From assembly GCF_002564045.1 (NCBI RefSeq), contig NZ_PDJK01000002.1, positions 2,976,001 through 3,040,000 on the forward strand: 64,000 bases of DNA. Direction: 5' to 3'. The notes under the pieces are model-generated. The model was not told where the DNA came from and ran no database searches. It saw nothing but the letters and a program-made list of their open reading frames with translations. This stretch comes from Amycolatopsis sulphurea. Lineage in GTDB: Bacteria; Actinomycetota; Actinomycetes; Mycobacteriales; Pseudonocardiaceae. Made by a program: the position numbers and the translations under genes. Shown here in pieces: positions 56,675 through 64,000 of the stretch; within the stretch, counting starts at the first letter, position 1, and every line of letters starts with the position of its first letter.

Positions 56675-59458
56675 ATGGCCGATGCCGGCGCCCGGATCGA
56701 ACTGCTCGGTCCGGTGCGGTTGTTCGACGGCGACCGGGTCGTCCCGATCGGCGGTCCCGGGGTCAAGGGACTGCTCGCGCTGCTCGCCCTGCGGGTGGGC
56801 AAGGTCGTTCCGCTCGAAGAGATCATCGACGCGCTGTGGGGCCACGATCCGCCCGCCACCGCCCGGACCATCGTGCAGGGCAACGTTTCGCACCTGCGGC
56901 GGATCCTGCGGCAGTTCGGCGACGGCCCGGTGACGGAGATCCGCACCAGCCCGCCCGGGTACCAGCTCGCCGCCGAACCGGAACGGATCGACGTGCACCA
57001 CGCGCGGGCGTTGTTCGACCGGGCCGTGCCCGCCCCGCCCGAACGAGCCGCCACGCTGCTGGCCGAAGCACTCGCGCTGTGGCAGGGCCCGGCGTTGTCC
57101 GGAGTGCCGGATTCGGTGCGTGCGCCGGAATTGGCGGAGCTGCGGCTGGCGATCCACGGCGCCCGGGTGGACGCGGACCTGGCGCTGGGCCGGTACAGCG
57201 AACTGATCGTGGAGCTGAGCCCCATCGTGCGGGGCGACCCGCTGGCCGAACGGACCGCGGCTCAGCTGATGCGCGCGCTCTACCACGCCGGCCGCCGCGG
57301 CGAGGCCCTTGAGCTTTACCGCACGGTTTCCCGCGCCACCCTCCGCACGCTCGGCATGGAACCAGGTGCGGATCTGCGGTGGCTGCACGAACGGGTGCTC
57401 CACGACGACCTCCCGGCCCGGGAACACGCGATGCCACCGTCGGGTGCCGCGCCGTCGCAGCTGCCGCCCGCGTTGCCTGCGCTCGCCGGACGGGCGGCTG
57501 ACCTGGCCTGGCTGGACGGGCTCACCGGCGGCGTGGCCGTCGTATCGGGGACGGCCGGAGTCGGCAAGAGCGCGCTGGTGCTCTGGTGGGCGCACCGGGC
57601 GGCACCGCACTTCCCGGACGGGGTGTTGTTCGCGGCCCTGCACGGCTTCGATCCGCACCACCCGCCGGCGGCACCGGGCGATCTGCTGGCCCAGTTCCTG
57701 CTCGGGCTCGGGGTGCCCGCCGACGAAGTGCCCGAGGCACTGCACGAGCGGGCCGCGCTGTACCGCTCGACGATCGCCGGCCGCCGGATGCTCGTGGTGC
57801 TCGACGACGCGCGCTCGGCCGAGCAGGTGCGGCCGCTGCTGCCGCCGGGGGCGGGCTCGCGCACGGTGGTCACCAGCCGGTCGCGGATGGAGGGGCTGGC
57901 CGTGTCCGACGCGGCGCAGTTGCGGGTGCTCGGCACGCTCGAACCGGCGGACGCGGTCCAGGTGATCGAGGAGCTGGCCGGACCGGCGGACTTCGACCTC
58001 AACCACGCGCTCGCCCGGCTGTGCGGCTATCTCCCGCTCGCCCTGCGGATCGCCGGCGCCCGGCTCGCTGCCAGTCCACAGTGGACTATCGAGGGACTGG
58101 TGGCGGAGCTGGGCAACGAACGCACCCGGCTGGCCGCGCTGGACGTGACCGGCGCCGAGGACGACGGGGTGCGCGCGGCGTTCGACGTCTCCTTCCGCAG
58201 ACTGCCCTCCGAGCTTGCGCGCACGCTGGTACGGCTCGGCGCGGTCCCCGGCCGGCAATTCGGGCCGTACCTGGCCGCGGCGGTCGCGGAGATCCCGGTG
58301 ACGCAGGCTCGGCGCGAGCTGCGCACGCTCACCGCGCACAGCCTGCTGACCGAGACAGCTCGTGACGTCTTCGCGCCGCACGATCTCGTCCGGCTGTACC
58401 TGCGCGAGCTGGCGGAAACGGAGCTGTCCCGCCAAGAGCGGGCCGTGGTCCTCGATCGGGCGGTGCGCTACCACCAGGCCGCTTCGGACACCGCGCGGCG
58501 GCGGATGCTGCGGATCGTCGACCCGCTCGACTTCACCGGTCTCGTACCGTCCGACGGGCTGCCTCCGCTGCGCACGTTCGACGAGGCGCAGGACTGGTTC
58601 GCCGCGGAATGGCCGACGCTGCTGGCGGTCTTGAACGCCGCGTACGCCGAAGCGCGGTACGTCGAAGTGTGGCGGCTGGCGCGAGTGGCGCACACCTACC
58701 GGGTCGTATGCCCGCTGTACGAGGACTGGCTGCAGCTGGTCGATCTCGGGCTGGCCGCCGCCGAGGCCGCGGATGAACCGCTCGGGCAGTGCTGGATGCT
58801 CATCTCGCGGTGTGCGATCGCGCTGACTTTCGAGCTGTCACAAGGCAGTCTCGCGGACGCCGAACGGGCGGTGGAGCTGGCGGGCAAGCTGCCGGAGTCG
58901 CGTTCGCTCGCCGTGGCGCGGATCCACCTCGGCAGTGTGCTGACCCTGCTCGGCCGCTACGCGGAGGCGACCGCCTGCCTGCTGGAAACGGCCGCCGAGG
59001 CCGAGCAGGCCGGTGATCTGGAGCTGCGTGGGCAGGCGCTGAACAACTGTGCCGAAACCGAGAAGCGCGCCGGCCGCCCGGTCGAGGCGATCGGCCACGA
59101 GCTGGCCTCCCTGGAGATCGACCGCGAACTCGGCGACGACAGCTACGCCGTGGTCTCCATGAACAACCTCGCCGAGCTGTACCTGGACATCGGCGAACTG
59201 GATACCGCGCAACGCTACGCGACAGAGGCGGTCTCGCTGGCCGTTACGCGGCAGTTCGAACTGCAGGAAGGCATCCTGCGCGTCACGCTGGCCCGGATCC
59301 TGCAGGCGAAACTCGCGCTCGAACCGGCCCGCGCGGAGTACGACCGCGCGATCGCGCTGTACGAGCGGATGCACCCACGTCGGCTCGAAGCGCTGAAGAA
59401 GGAGGCGGCGGAGCTGGGACAAGGCCTTCCCGAGCCTCCGCCGCCAGTACCGGAGTGA
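56675..59458 (+). CDS. AfsR/SARP family transcriptional regulator
   Basis: A 927-residue regulator from the ATG at 56675 (a GTG four codons earlier is also possible). Domains: OmpR-type winged helix (about 8-95, RTIVQGNVSHLRRILRQFG), bacterial transcriptional activation domain (about 98-240, ending LYRTVSRATLRTLGMEPG), NB-ARC ATPase with Walker A VVSGTAGVGKSALVLWW near 283 and the GLPLAL-like LCGYLPLALRIAG, then TPR repeats to the end. SARPs of this size activate secondary-metabolite or developmental genes. No biosynthetic cluster is adjacent, so it may be a pleiotropic type. Confidence 0.92.
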   Translation: MADAGARIELLGPVRLFDGDRVVPIGGPGVKGLLALLALRVGKVVPLEEIIDALWGHDPPATARTIVQGNVSHLRRILRQFGDGPVTEIRTSPPGYQLAAEPERIDVHHARALFDRAVPAPPERAATLLAEALALWQGPALSGVPDSVRAPELAELRLAIHGARVDADLALGRYSELIVELSPIVRGDPLAERTAAQLMRALYHAGRRGEALELYRTVSRATLRTLGMEPGADLRWLHERVLHDDLPAREHAMPPSGAAPSQLPPALPALAGRAADLAWLDGLTGGVAVVSGTAGVGKSALVLWWAHRAAPHFPDGVLFAALHGFDPHHPPAAPGDLLAQFLLGLGVPADEVPEALHERAALYRSTIAGRRMLVVLDDARSAEQVRPLLPPGAGSRTVVTSRSRMEGLAVSDAAQLRVLGTLEPADAVQVIEELAGPADFDLNHALARLCGYLPLALRIAGARLAASPQWTIEGLVAELGNERTRLAALDVTGAEDDGVRAAFDVSFRRLPSELARTLVRLGAVPGRQFGPYLAAAVAEIPVTQARRELRTLTAHSLLTETARDVFAPHDLVRLYLRELAETELSRQERAVVLDRAVRYHQAASDTARRRMLRIVDPLDFTGLVPSDGLPPLRTFDEAQDWFAAEWPTLLAVLNAAYAEARYVEVWRLARVAHTYRVVCPLYEDWLQLVDLGLAAAEAADEPLGQCWMLISRCAIALTFELSQGSLADAERAVELAGKLPESRSLAVARIHLGSVLTLLGRYAEATACLLETAAEAEQAGDLELRGQALNNCAETEKRAGRPVEAIGHELASLEIDRELGDDSYAVVSMNNLAELYLDIGELDTAQRYATEAVSLAVTRQFELQEGILRVTLARILQAKLALEPARAEYDRAIALYERMHPRRLEALKKEAAELGQGLPEPPPPVPE

Positions 59459-59696
59459 GGCTGTTTACGCAGGTCAGCCCTACTCTGGCGGGGTATCCTT
59501 AGTGAGTTCTTAGCGGCTCGCCGCCGCGCCCAAGTAGGGTCGGCGGGGTCGCCGGTGGAGCCCTCGGGGAGGGGCAGGCAGGGAAACCGGCGACGGGCCC
59601 GCGCGCGAGCGGACGGGCCCGCAGAACCGCGGGGAGCGGTTCGGTGGCGGTTGGCCGGCCGAGATGGGGGCGCGGCCGGCCGGCCGCCAGGCGGGA

Positions 59697-60455
59697 TCAG
59701 CCGACGTTGGCCGTGCAGAGCGCGATCGTCGTCCCGCTGTTCTGGGCGATCGTCTTACCGTCGACCACGATCGCGCACCTGATCTCATTCGTCACGCCGG
59801 CGTTGGTGGTGTTCGCGGTGAGCGTGAGCGTTGGCTTGCCGCCGTCGTAGGAGGCGCGTCCGTGCCACTGGTCGGTGCTGGCCGGGGCGGTATCGGTGCG
59901 CTGAGCGTCCAGCGTGCCGTAGCGCACGATCGCCCCGCCGGCCGAGGACACCACGAAATCGACCGCGTGGGCGTCCTTGGTGACCGGCGGGATGTGCAGC
60001 TGACTGGACTGCGAAATGCCGAACGTGGACGGGTACAGCAGGATCGCGCCGTAGAGCAGCGCGGCCAGCACCGAGATGACCACCCCGATCGACGCGATAC
60101 CCCGGCCGCGCATCCGGCCGGGCACGGCCAGCACCACGCCGGCGACTCCGGCCACCAGCCCGATTCCGGCCAGTAGCAAGGCGAAGTACCCCTGCTCGGG
60201 CAGGAACGCCACACCGGCCGCGGCCAGCCCACAGATCACCGAGACGCCGCCGGGCAGGTTGGCCCGGAGCCTTCCTTGCGGTGGGTTGCCGGTGCTGCCC
60301 GGTGGCGTGGCTGGGCCGTGGGATGCCGGCGGCGGGTTCCTCCGGGGTGCCGCACCCGTGCCGGGGGGCGGGTCCTCTCGACGAGGCGGCCTGGCGGGGA
60401 CGTCCGGCCGGCCGTGCCGCGGTGGTCTGGACGGTCGCGGCTGCGGGGTCGTCAT
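59697..60455 (-). CDS. Pro-rich membrane protein with MmpS-like extracellular domain
   Basis: A 252-residue protein. Residues 1-65 are Pro/Arg-rich and cytoplasmic; three hydrophobic segments follow (about 70-84, 90-108, 120-140), as in DUF4190-type proteins. The C-terminal 110 residues form an extracellular beta-domain (AHAVDFVVSSAGGAIVRYGT, RASYDGGKPTLTLTANTTNAG, IRCAIVVDGKTIAQNSG) resembling the MmpS fold, with a Cys pair. MmpS proteins assist lipid exporters, but no MmpL is present. Function unknown. Confidence 0.75.
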   Translation of the reverse strand: MTTPQPRPSRPPRHGRPDVPARPPRREDPPPGTGAAPRRNPPPASHGPATPPGSTGNPPQGRLRANLPGGVSVICGLAAAGVAFLPEQGYFALLLAGIGLVAGVAGVVLAVPGRMRGRGIASIGVVISVLAALLYGAILLYPSTFGISQSSQLHIPPVTKDAHAVDFVVSSAGGAIVRYGTLDAQRTDTAPASTDQWHGRASYDGGKPTLTLTANTTNAGVTNEIRCAIVVDGKTIAQNSGTTIALCTANVG

Positions 60456-60592
60456 GCGGGCGCCTTCCGGGTCGGAGTGCGAAGACGCTAACGCAGATGC
60501 CGCCGCCCTGTCCGGAATCGTTACCGACTACTGATGTCATTACCGACCGCAAACCCGGCATCACTGGCTGATCCCGGCGGCCGGGCTGCCCC

Positions 60593-61477
60593 TCACTGGT
60601 CGAAAAGATTGACCTCGGGCGCGATCTCCAGCAGTTCGTGCACCGGGCGGCCACGCCGGCCGTCGATCGTCGTGGTGCGCACGACGCGGAGCCGCGCGGT
60701 CACCGGACGATCCAGATTCTCCTTGATCTGGTCGAGCAGATCCGGGGCCACCGCACCCTGGATCGTGCCGCCGGATTCGCGTTCCAGGTAGAAGATCCGC
60801 CGCCGGGTGCGCACGCCGTCGAGCCGCCCGGTCACCGTTTCGTAGCCCACTGCTTCACGCGATTCGCGCAGGCTGCTCTGCAGGATCTTGGCCTGATCGG
60901 CGGTCATGCTGCGGGTGATCAGCTCGCCGGCGGTAGGGGTGAGCGCCATGCCGATCCCGGCGTGCTTGCTGACCGCGTTGACGATGTCGCTCACCGCGTT
61001 GCGCACGGTGTCGCGCTGCAGCAGCACCGCGTCCAGCGCGCCGTCGTCGGAACCGTTGGCGGGCAGGATTTCGCAGAGTTCCTTCACCGCGCGCTCGGAC
61101 AGCGTCTCGATGCCGTCGTGGATCAGCGCGTCCTCGAAGGCCGGCTCCGGGAAACCGAAGAAGATCGCGTTGCCCGCCTGTCCTTTTTGGATCAACGGCG
61201 CCTTGTCCCGGTCGGTCTGCTGGACGAAGGTGACCTCATTGGACGGATTGCGGATGATGTGCCCGACCTTCGCGGTGGCGTCCTGCAACGCGCGGCTGAT
61301 GTCGGAAAAGGTGTACGCGTCCAGGTGCGACTCGCCGATCACCGACACGTGCAGCAGCGGGGAGCGCGCAGTGCGCTCGAATTTCGCGTTCGCCGCCATC
61401 GCCGAGGCCCGGGCCAGATCGTCCAGCCAGGTACCGCCGGGGATCTCGTCGGCGATCCGCCGGAACTCGTTTCTCAC
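60593..61477 (-). CDS. uncharacterised partner protein of the nucleotidyltransferase-like gene
   Basis: A 294-residue soluble protein from GTG 61477, which overlaps the upstream stop (GTGA), so the two are co-translated. It opens VRNEFRRIADEIPGGTWLDD; a segment SPLLHVSVIGESHLDAYTFSD is conserved-looking, followed by mixed alpha/beta sequence, a helical TERAVKELCEILPA-type middle and a C-terminal beta part (GYETVTGRLDGVRTRRRIFYLERESGGTIQGAV). I do not recognise a family and see no clear catalytic motif. Coupling to a nucleotidyltransferase-fold protein suggests a two-component module of toxin-antitoxin or defence type; this is speculation. Confidence 0.65.
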   Translation of the reverse strand: MRNEFRRIADEIPGGTWLDDLARASAMAANAKFERTARSPLLHVSVIGESHLDAYTFSDISRALQDATAKVGHIIRNPSNEVTFVQQTDRDKAPLIQKGQAGNAIFFGFPEPAFEDALIHDGIETLSERAVKELCEILPANGSDDGALDAVLLQRDTVRNAVSDIVNAVSKHAGIGMALTPTAGELITRSMTADQAKILQSSLRESREAVGYETVTGRLDGVRTRRRIFYLERESGGTIQGAVAPDLLDQIKENLDRPVTARLRVVRTTTIDGRRGRPVHELLEIAPEVNLFDQ

Positions 61478-61950
61478 CAGACCATCTCCGGAATACCGCG
61501 GCCGCCGCCGGCCCACACCGATTCCCACACGTCCTCGTCGCCGGGACGGCACAGGAAGCCGTCGAGCATCCCGCCCACCGGCTGGATCTGGTCGAGGTAC
61601 ATCGCGGGCTGCCCGACGATCACGCCACGCAGCGTGAGCAGCCCGTACAACGCGGTCCGCCCGGCGTCGTCGAGCCGTTTGAGCGCACCCCAGTCGTCCG
61701 GGAGCAGCACCACGTCGACGCCGGGCGGCGGGTAGGCGGTGCGGGTCACGAACGCGCCGCCGAGCCAGGCCCGGCCGGAGGTGATCACCCGCTGGGCGAC
61801 ACCGAGGTAACTGTTGAGCGCACTGAACAGTATTTCGCGCTCGTTCTGATGCGGGGCGTCGTAGACCAGCCGCTCGTAGACGTCGGCGAGATCGGCTTCG
61901 TGGCGGCCTGGGGGCAGCAGGTGCTGGGGAGTCCAGTGCGGGAGCGCCAT
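61474..61950 (-). CDS. minimal nucleotidyltransferase-like protein (DUF6932-like)
   Basis: A 158-residue protein. After LLPPGRHEADLADVYERLV comes a helix and then AWLGGAFVTRTAYPPPGVDVVLLP, which fits the GG/GS...D.D layout of minimal nucleotidyltransferases (Gly pair, then a paired acidic position); here only one Asp of the usual D-x-D is evident (GVDVV). A C-terminal region with PGDEDVWESVW follows. I match it tentatively to DUF6932. It overlaps the partner gene downstream. If it is a member of the MNT/AbiEii-like fold, a nucleotide-transfer toxin is possible, but the incomplete acidic motif speaks for caution. Confidence 0.6.
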   Translation of the reverse strand: MALPHWTPQHLLPPGRHEADLADVYERLVYDAPHQNEREILFSALNSYLGVAQRVITSGRAWLGGAFVTRTAYPPPGVDVVLLPDDWGALKRLDDAGRTALYGLLTLRGVIVGQPAMYLDQIQPVGGMLDGFLCRPGDEDVWESVWAGGGRGIPEMVW

Positions 61951-62022
61951 CGGACCTCCTGACCTAGTCCGGGCGCCGTCGGTGCCCGCTCACCGTACGT
62001 AGCCGAATCTACCAGGTGGGTG

Positions 62023-62499
62023 TCAGCCTCCGCGTCCAGGGCGTCGCGCGGGCTGGTCCGCCCGTGGCCGGTCCGGCGGCGGGTAGTCCCGCGCCGAGGG
62101 CCAGTTCAGCTCCCCGGACAGCCGTGGTTCCGGGTCCGGCAGCGGATATCCGCCGGAGTCCTGCGGCTGGTACGGCTCGTCCGGATCGACGTCCGGGTAG
62201 TCGTTGTAGACGCGTTCGGGCTCGTCGTCGTGGTACTCGTAATGCTCGTAATGGTGGTCTGCGCGGTGGTCGTCGTGGTGGTCGTAGTGCGCGGGTTCCG
62301 CGGCAGGCGCGAAGTGCTGGGTCCGCTCGGCCTCGACCGGCGCGGGCGGCTCCGCGGGCGGGCGCGGTGGTTCCGGCTCGGCCACGGCAGCGCGCGGCCG
62401 GCTTCTCGGGACCGCCTGGGTGAGCCCCCACATCACCGCCGCCCCCAGCAGAAACGAGATGAGCAGCCACAGCCAGATCTGCCCGAAGAGCCACAGCAT
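62023..62499 (-). CDS. single-span membrane protein with His/Asp-rich tail (ArfC-like position)
   Basis: A 158-residue protein. MLWLFGQIWLWLLISFLLGAAVMWGL is one membrane helix; the rest is Pro/Glu-rich and then strikingly rich in His, Asp, Tyr and Glu (HYDHHDDHRADHHYEHYEYH, about 71-90), ending Pro/Arg-rich. The dense His/Asp run could bind metal ions. It starts seven bases after the OmpA-like gene, the position of the small membrane gene arfC downstream of arfA in mycobacteria; sequence similarity to ArfC cannot be judged here. Confidence 0.65.
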   Translation of the reverse strand: MLWLFGQIWLWLLISFLLGAAVMWGLTQAVPRSRPRAAVAEPEPPRPPAEPPAPVEAERTQHFAPAAEPAHYDHHDDHRADHHYEHYEYHDDEPERVYNDYPDVDPDEPYQPQDSGGYPLPDPEPRLSGELNWPSARDYPPPDRPRADQPARRPGRGG

Positions 62500-62505
62500 T
62501 CGCCA

Positions 62506-63252
62506 TCACCTCTGTTCCACGGCGATCTCGACGCGCCGATCGTCGTCACCTGAGCCGGAATTGCCTGGCGCACTGCTGCTGCCGATCGCGAGCAGCCGGT
62601 CGGACGGCACGTCTTCGCGGGTCAGCAGCCGCACCACGGTCAATGCGCGGTTGCGGGAAAGTTTGCGCGCGGCACTGCGCCCGCCCGGACCGTCCGCGAC
62701 GCGCCCGGTGATGCGGTACCGCAAGCTGTCCGGGGCATCGCGGAGCAACGGCGCGACGTCGCGTGCGGCCTTTTCGCCTTCGTCGGTCAGCTTCGCGCTG
62801 TCCGGTTCGAAGGTGATCGGCGCGTCCGCGAGCCGCCGGTCGAGTTCGTCCTGGACGCCGGCGCGATCGGCCGGCGGCGCGGACGGCTCGGGCGATGTGC
62901 TGGACGTGCTGGGCGGCGCGCTGCTCGGCGGGACGCTGGTGCTCGGCGCGGGTGCGGAGGTGGCCGGCCCGATCCCGCCGGACGCCTGTGCCGATTGGAC
63001 CCCGTCGACGCCTTGCACGATGCCGAGCGCGCGGCCGGCCTGTTCGGCCGGGAATCCGGCAAGCGTGGCCTGCCTGCCGGAGAACCGGACGTCGCCGTTG
63101 TGGATCCCCGCCGCGTCCAGCGCGGCCCGCGACCGGCTCGCCAGGTCGCCCTCGATACCGTCCGCCCGCAGCCACATGGTGAGCCCCGAGAGCAGTGCCG
63201 TGACCAGCACCGCGATCGGGATCAGGCGTAGCCATCCACGTGCACCGGACAT
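62506..63252 (-). CDS. OmpA-family protein with BON domain (ArfA-like)
   Basis: A 248-residue protein. An N-terminal membrane anchor (WLRLIPIAVLVTALLSGLTMWL) is followed by a BON-like domain (about 33-88, GDLASRSRAALDAAGIHNGDVRFSGRQATLAG), a Ser/Pro-rich linker, and a C-terminal OmpA-like peptidoglycan-binding domain (about 135-248, ITFEPDSAKLTDEGEKAA, ITGRVADGPGG, LSRNRALTVVRLLTREDV, DDRRVEIAVEQ). The layout matches ArfA/OmpATb of Mycobacterium tuberculosis, linked to acid adaptation and ammonia secretion. First gene of a two-gene unit. Confidence 0.85.
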   Translation of the reverse strand: MSGARGWLRLIPIAVLVTALLSGLTMWLRADGIEGDLASRSRAALDAAGIHNGDVRFSGRQATLAGFPAEQAGRALGIVQGVDGVQSAQASGGIGPATSAPAPSTSVPPSSAPPSTSSTSPEPSAPPADRAGVQDELDRRLADAPITFEPDSAKLTDEGEKAARDVAPLLRDAPDSLRYRITGRVADGPGGRSAARKLSRNRALTVVRLLTREDVPSDRLLAIGSSSAPGNSGSGDDDRRVEIAVEQR

Positions 63253-63439
63253 AGCGGAACCCTATGCCGGGCAAGCTGCGTTGGCGACCTGGTGAGCGCC
63301 GCCGTTCGGGTGGCAGCCGGCGGGTTCGGCGGGTGATCTCCGTGCCGGGTGAGGGAGTGACCGGCTCCGGCTACGAAGCGTTGCCGGGCAATGGTCCAGT
63401 CCGGTGACGGTGTTCCCAGCGGCCCGCTCGCAGGGCGGG

Positions 63440-64000
63440 TCAGGACGCGGCGGCGTTGTCCCGCAACTCGATGGCCGCCGTCTCCATGGGCAGCAACGGG
63501 GACAGCTGCGGGCGCTTCGGAGACAGCCCGTCGCCCATCGACTCGCCGCGCAGCTGGCGGCGGATCCACGGCAGCAGGTGCAGCTTGGTCCAGGCGAGAT
63601 CCGAACGGCGGGAGCTGATCCAGTTCGCCGGTTCGGCGCTCGACGGGTACGGCTCGCGCCAGTCCTCGGTCACCGGGACGCCCAGCACCTCGGCGGTGAG
63701 CAGGGCGATCCGGCGATGCGCGTCCGTGGTGAAGTGCAGGCGGTCGTCGCTCCACGCGCGGCGGTCGTGCAGCGGGGCCATCGTCCACAGGTCGACCATC
63801 TTCGCGCCGTGCCGGGCCGCGATCGCCCACAGATGCGTGTTGTAGATGGCCACCTTGCCGCGGAGCACGCTCATCACCGACAGCGCCTTGGTGTCCGGGC
63901 CGTTGAAGATCACCACCGGGATCCCCGCCTCGCGCAGCGCGGCCACGCCCGCCTCCAGCCGCGCGGCGATCGCGTCCACGTCCGCGCCGGGCACGATCAC
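63440..64000 (-). CDS. SGNH/GDSL-family hydrolase, N-terminus cut by window edge
   Basis: The last 186 residues of an SGNH hydrolase. Visible are VIVPGADVDAIAARLEAGV and IFNGPDTKA (block III-like) and the catalytic Asp/His pair in WSDDRLHFTTDAHRRIALL, followed by WREPYPSSAEPANWISSRRSD. The first residue is in-frame at the window edge, so the true start lies outside. Such enzymes are esterases or acetyl-transferring partners; with the C-terminal helical stretch (LHLLPWIRRQL) this one is a cytosolic-looking actinomycete type. Confidence 0.85.
   Translation of the reverse strand: MIVPGADVDAIAARLEAGVAALREAGIPVVIFNGPDTKALSVMSVLRGKVAIYNTHLWAIAARHGAKMVDLWTMAPLHDRRAWSDDRLHFTTDAHRRIALLTAEVLGVPVTEDWREPYPSSAEPANWISSRRSDLAWTKLHLLPWIRRQLRGESMGDGLSPKRPQLSPLLPMETAAIELRDNAAAS

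Overview
The window reads as the chromosome of a high-GC actinomycete of the Pseudonocardiaceae, most like Amycolatopsis. This is an inference from gene content; no search was run. The signs are very high GC with GTG starts, a gene order shared with the mycobacterial cysS-ispF-ispD-carD-lpqE-radA locus, MurT/GatD, CarD, an F420-type PPOX protein, a mycothiol-type DinB protein, a SARP regulator and intergenic GTGAAGGGNCCCTTCAC palindromes. About 60 genes are called. Both ends cut a gene: an MBOAT acyltransferase on the left and an SGNH hydrolase on the right.

Layout. 1-12.6 kb: MBOAT, then the housekeeping cluster rlmB, cysS, a HAD phosphatase, a PPOX protein, a membrane-anchored periplasmic-binding-fold protein coupled to a P-loop ATPase, ispF, an ispD-like gene without the usual nucleotide-binding loop, carD, and divergently an lpqE-like lipoprotein and radA. 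12.6-22.2 kb: repeats, a small membrane protein, an otsB-trehalase fusion with otsA, a ThrE-type exporter, tRNA-Thr(TGT), a repeat-rich secreted protein cut by an in-frame amber codon, a truncated histidine kinase and a gene-poor repeat region. 22.2-29 kb: thioesterase II, cytochrome P450, an Rsm22 methyltransferase and an ECF42-type sigma factor with two DGPF/YciI genes, the second broken by a small inverted-repeat element. 29-37.5 kb: an IclR regulator, murT-gatD fused into one operon with a two-component system, a CoA-binding protein, a VOC protein, an alpha/beta hydrolase and a DUF1579 protein.

37.5-43.5 kb is an aerobic benzoyl-CoA (box) operon: boxC, boxB, benzoate-CoA ligase and an amidohydrolase. 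43.6-53 kb carries a small sigma factor, a MarR regulator divergent from a membrane dipeptidase with a palindromic operator between them, a LapA-domain protein, a DinB protein, a DUF4393-like protein, a DUF445 protein and a large patatin-like protein. 53.1-56.6 kb is the complete ectoine/hydroxyectoine operon ectABCD. 56.7-64 kb holds a SARP regulator, an MmpS-like membrane protein, a two-gene unit with a minimal nucleotidyltransferase-like protein, an ArfA-like OmpA/BON protein with a His/Asp-rich partner, and the cut SGNH gene.

The strongest unusual signal is a roughly 175-bp element with inverted-repeat ends (GGGTGTCGGCAAAGTCGG) around two GTGAAGGG palindromes. At 27180-27354 it sits inside a DGPF gene between copies of an 11-bp sequence, and removing it with one copy restores the reading frame. 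A second copy with matching ends lies at 34254-34450, and the palindromes alone recur between genes, mostly convergent ones.
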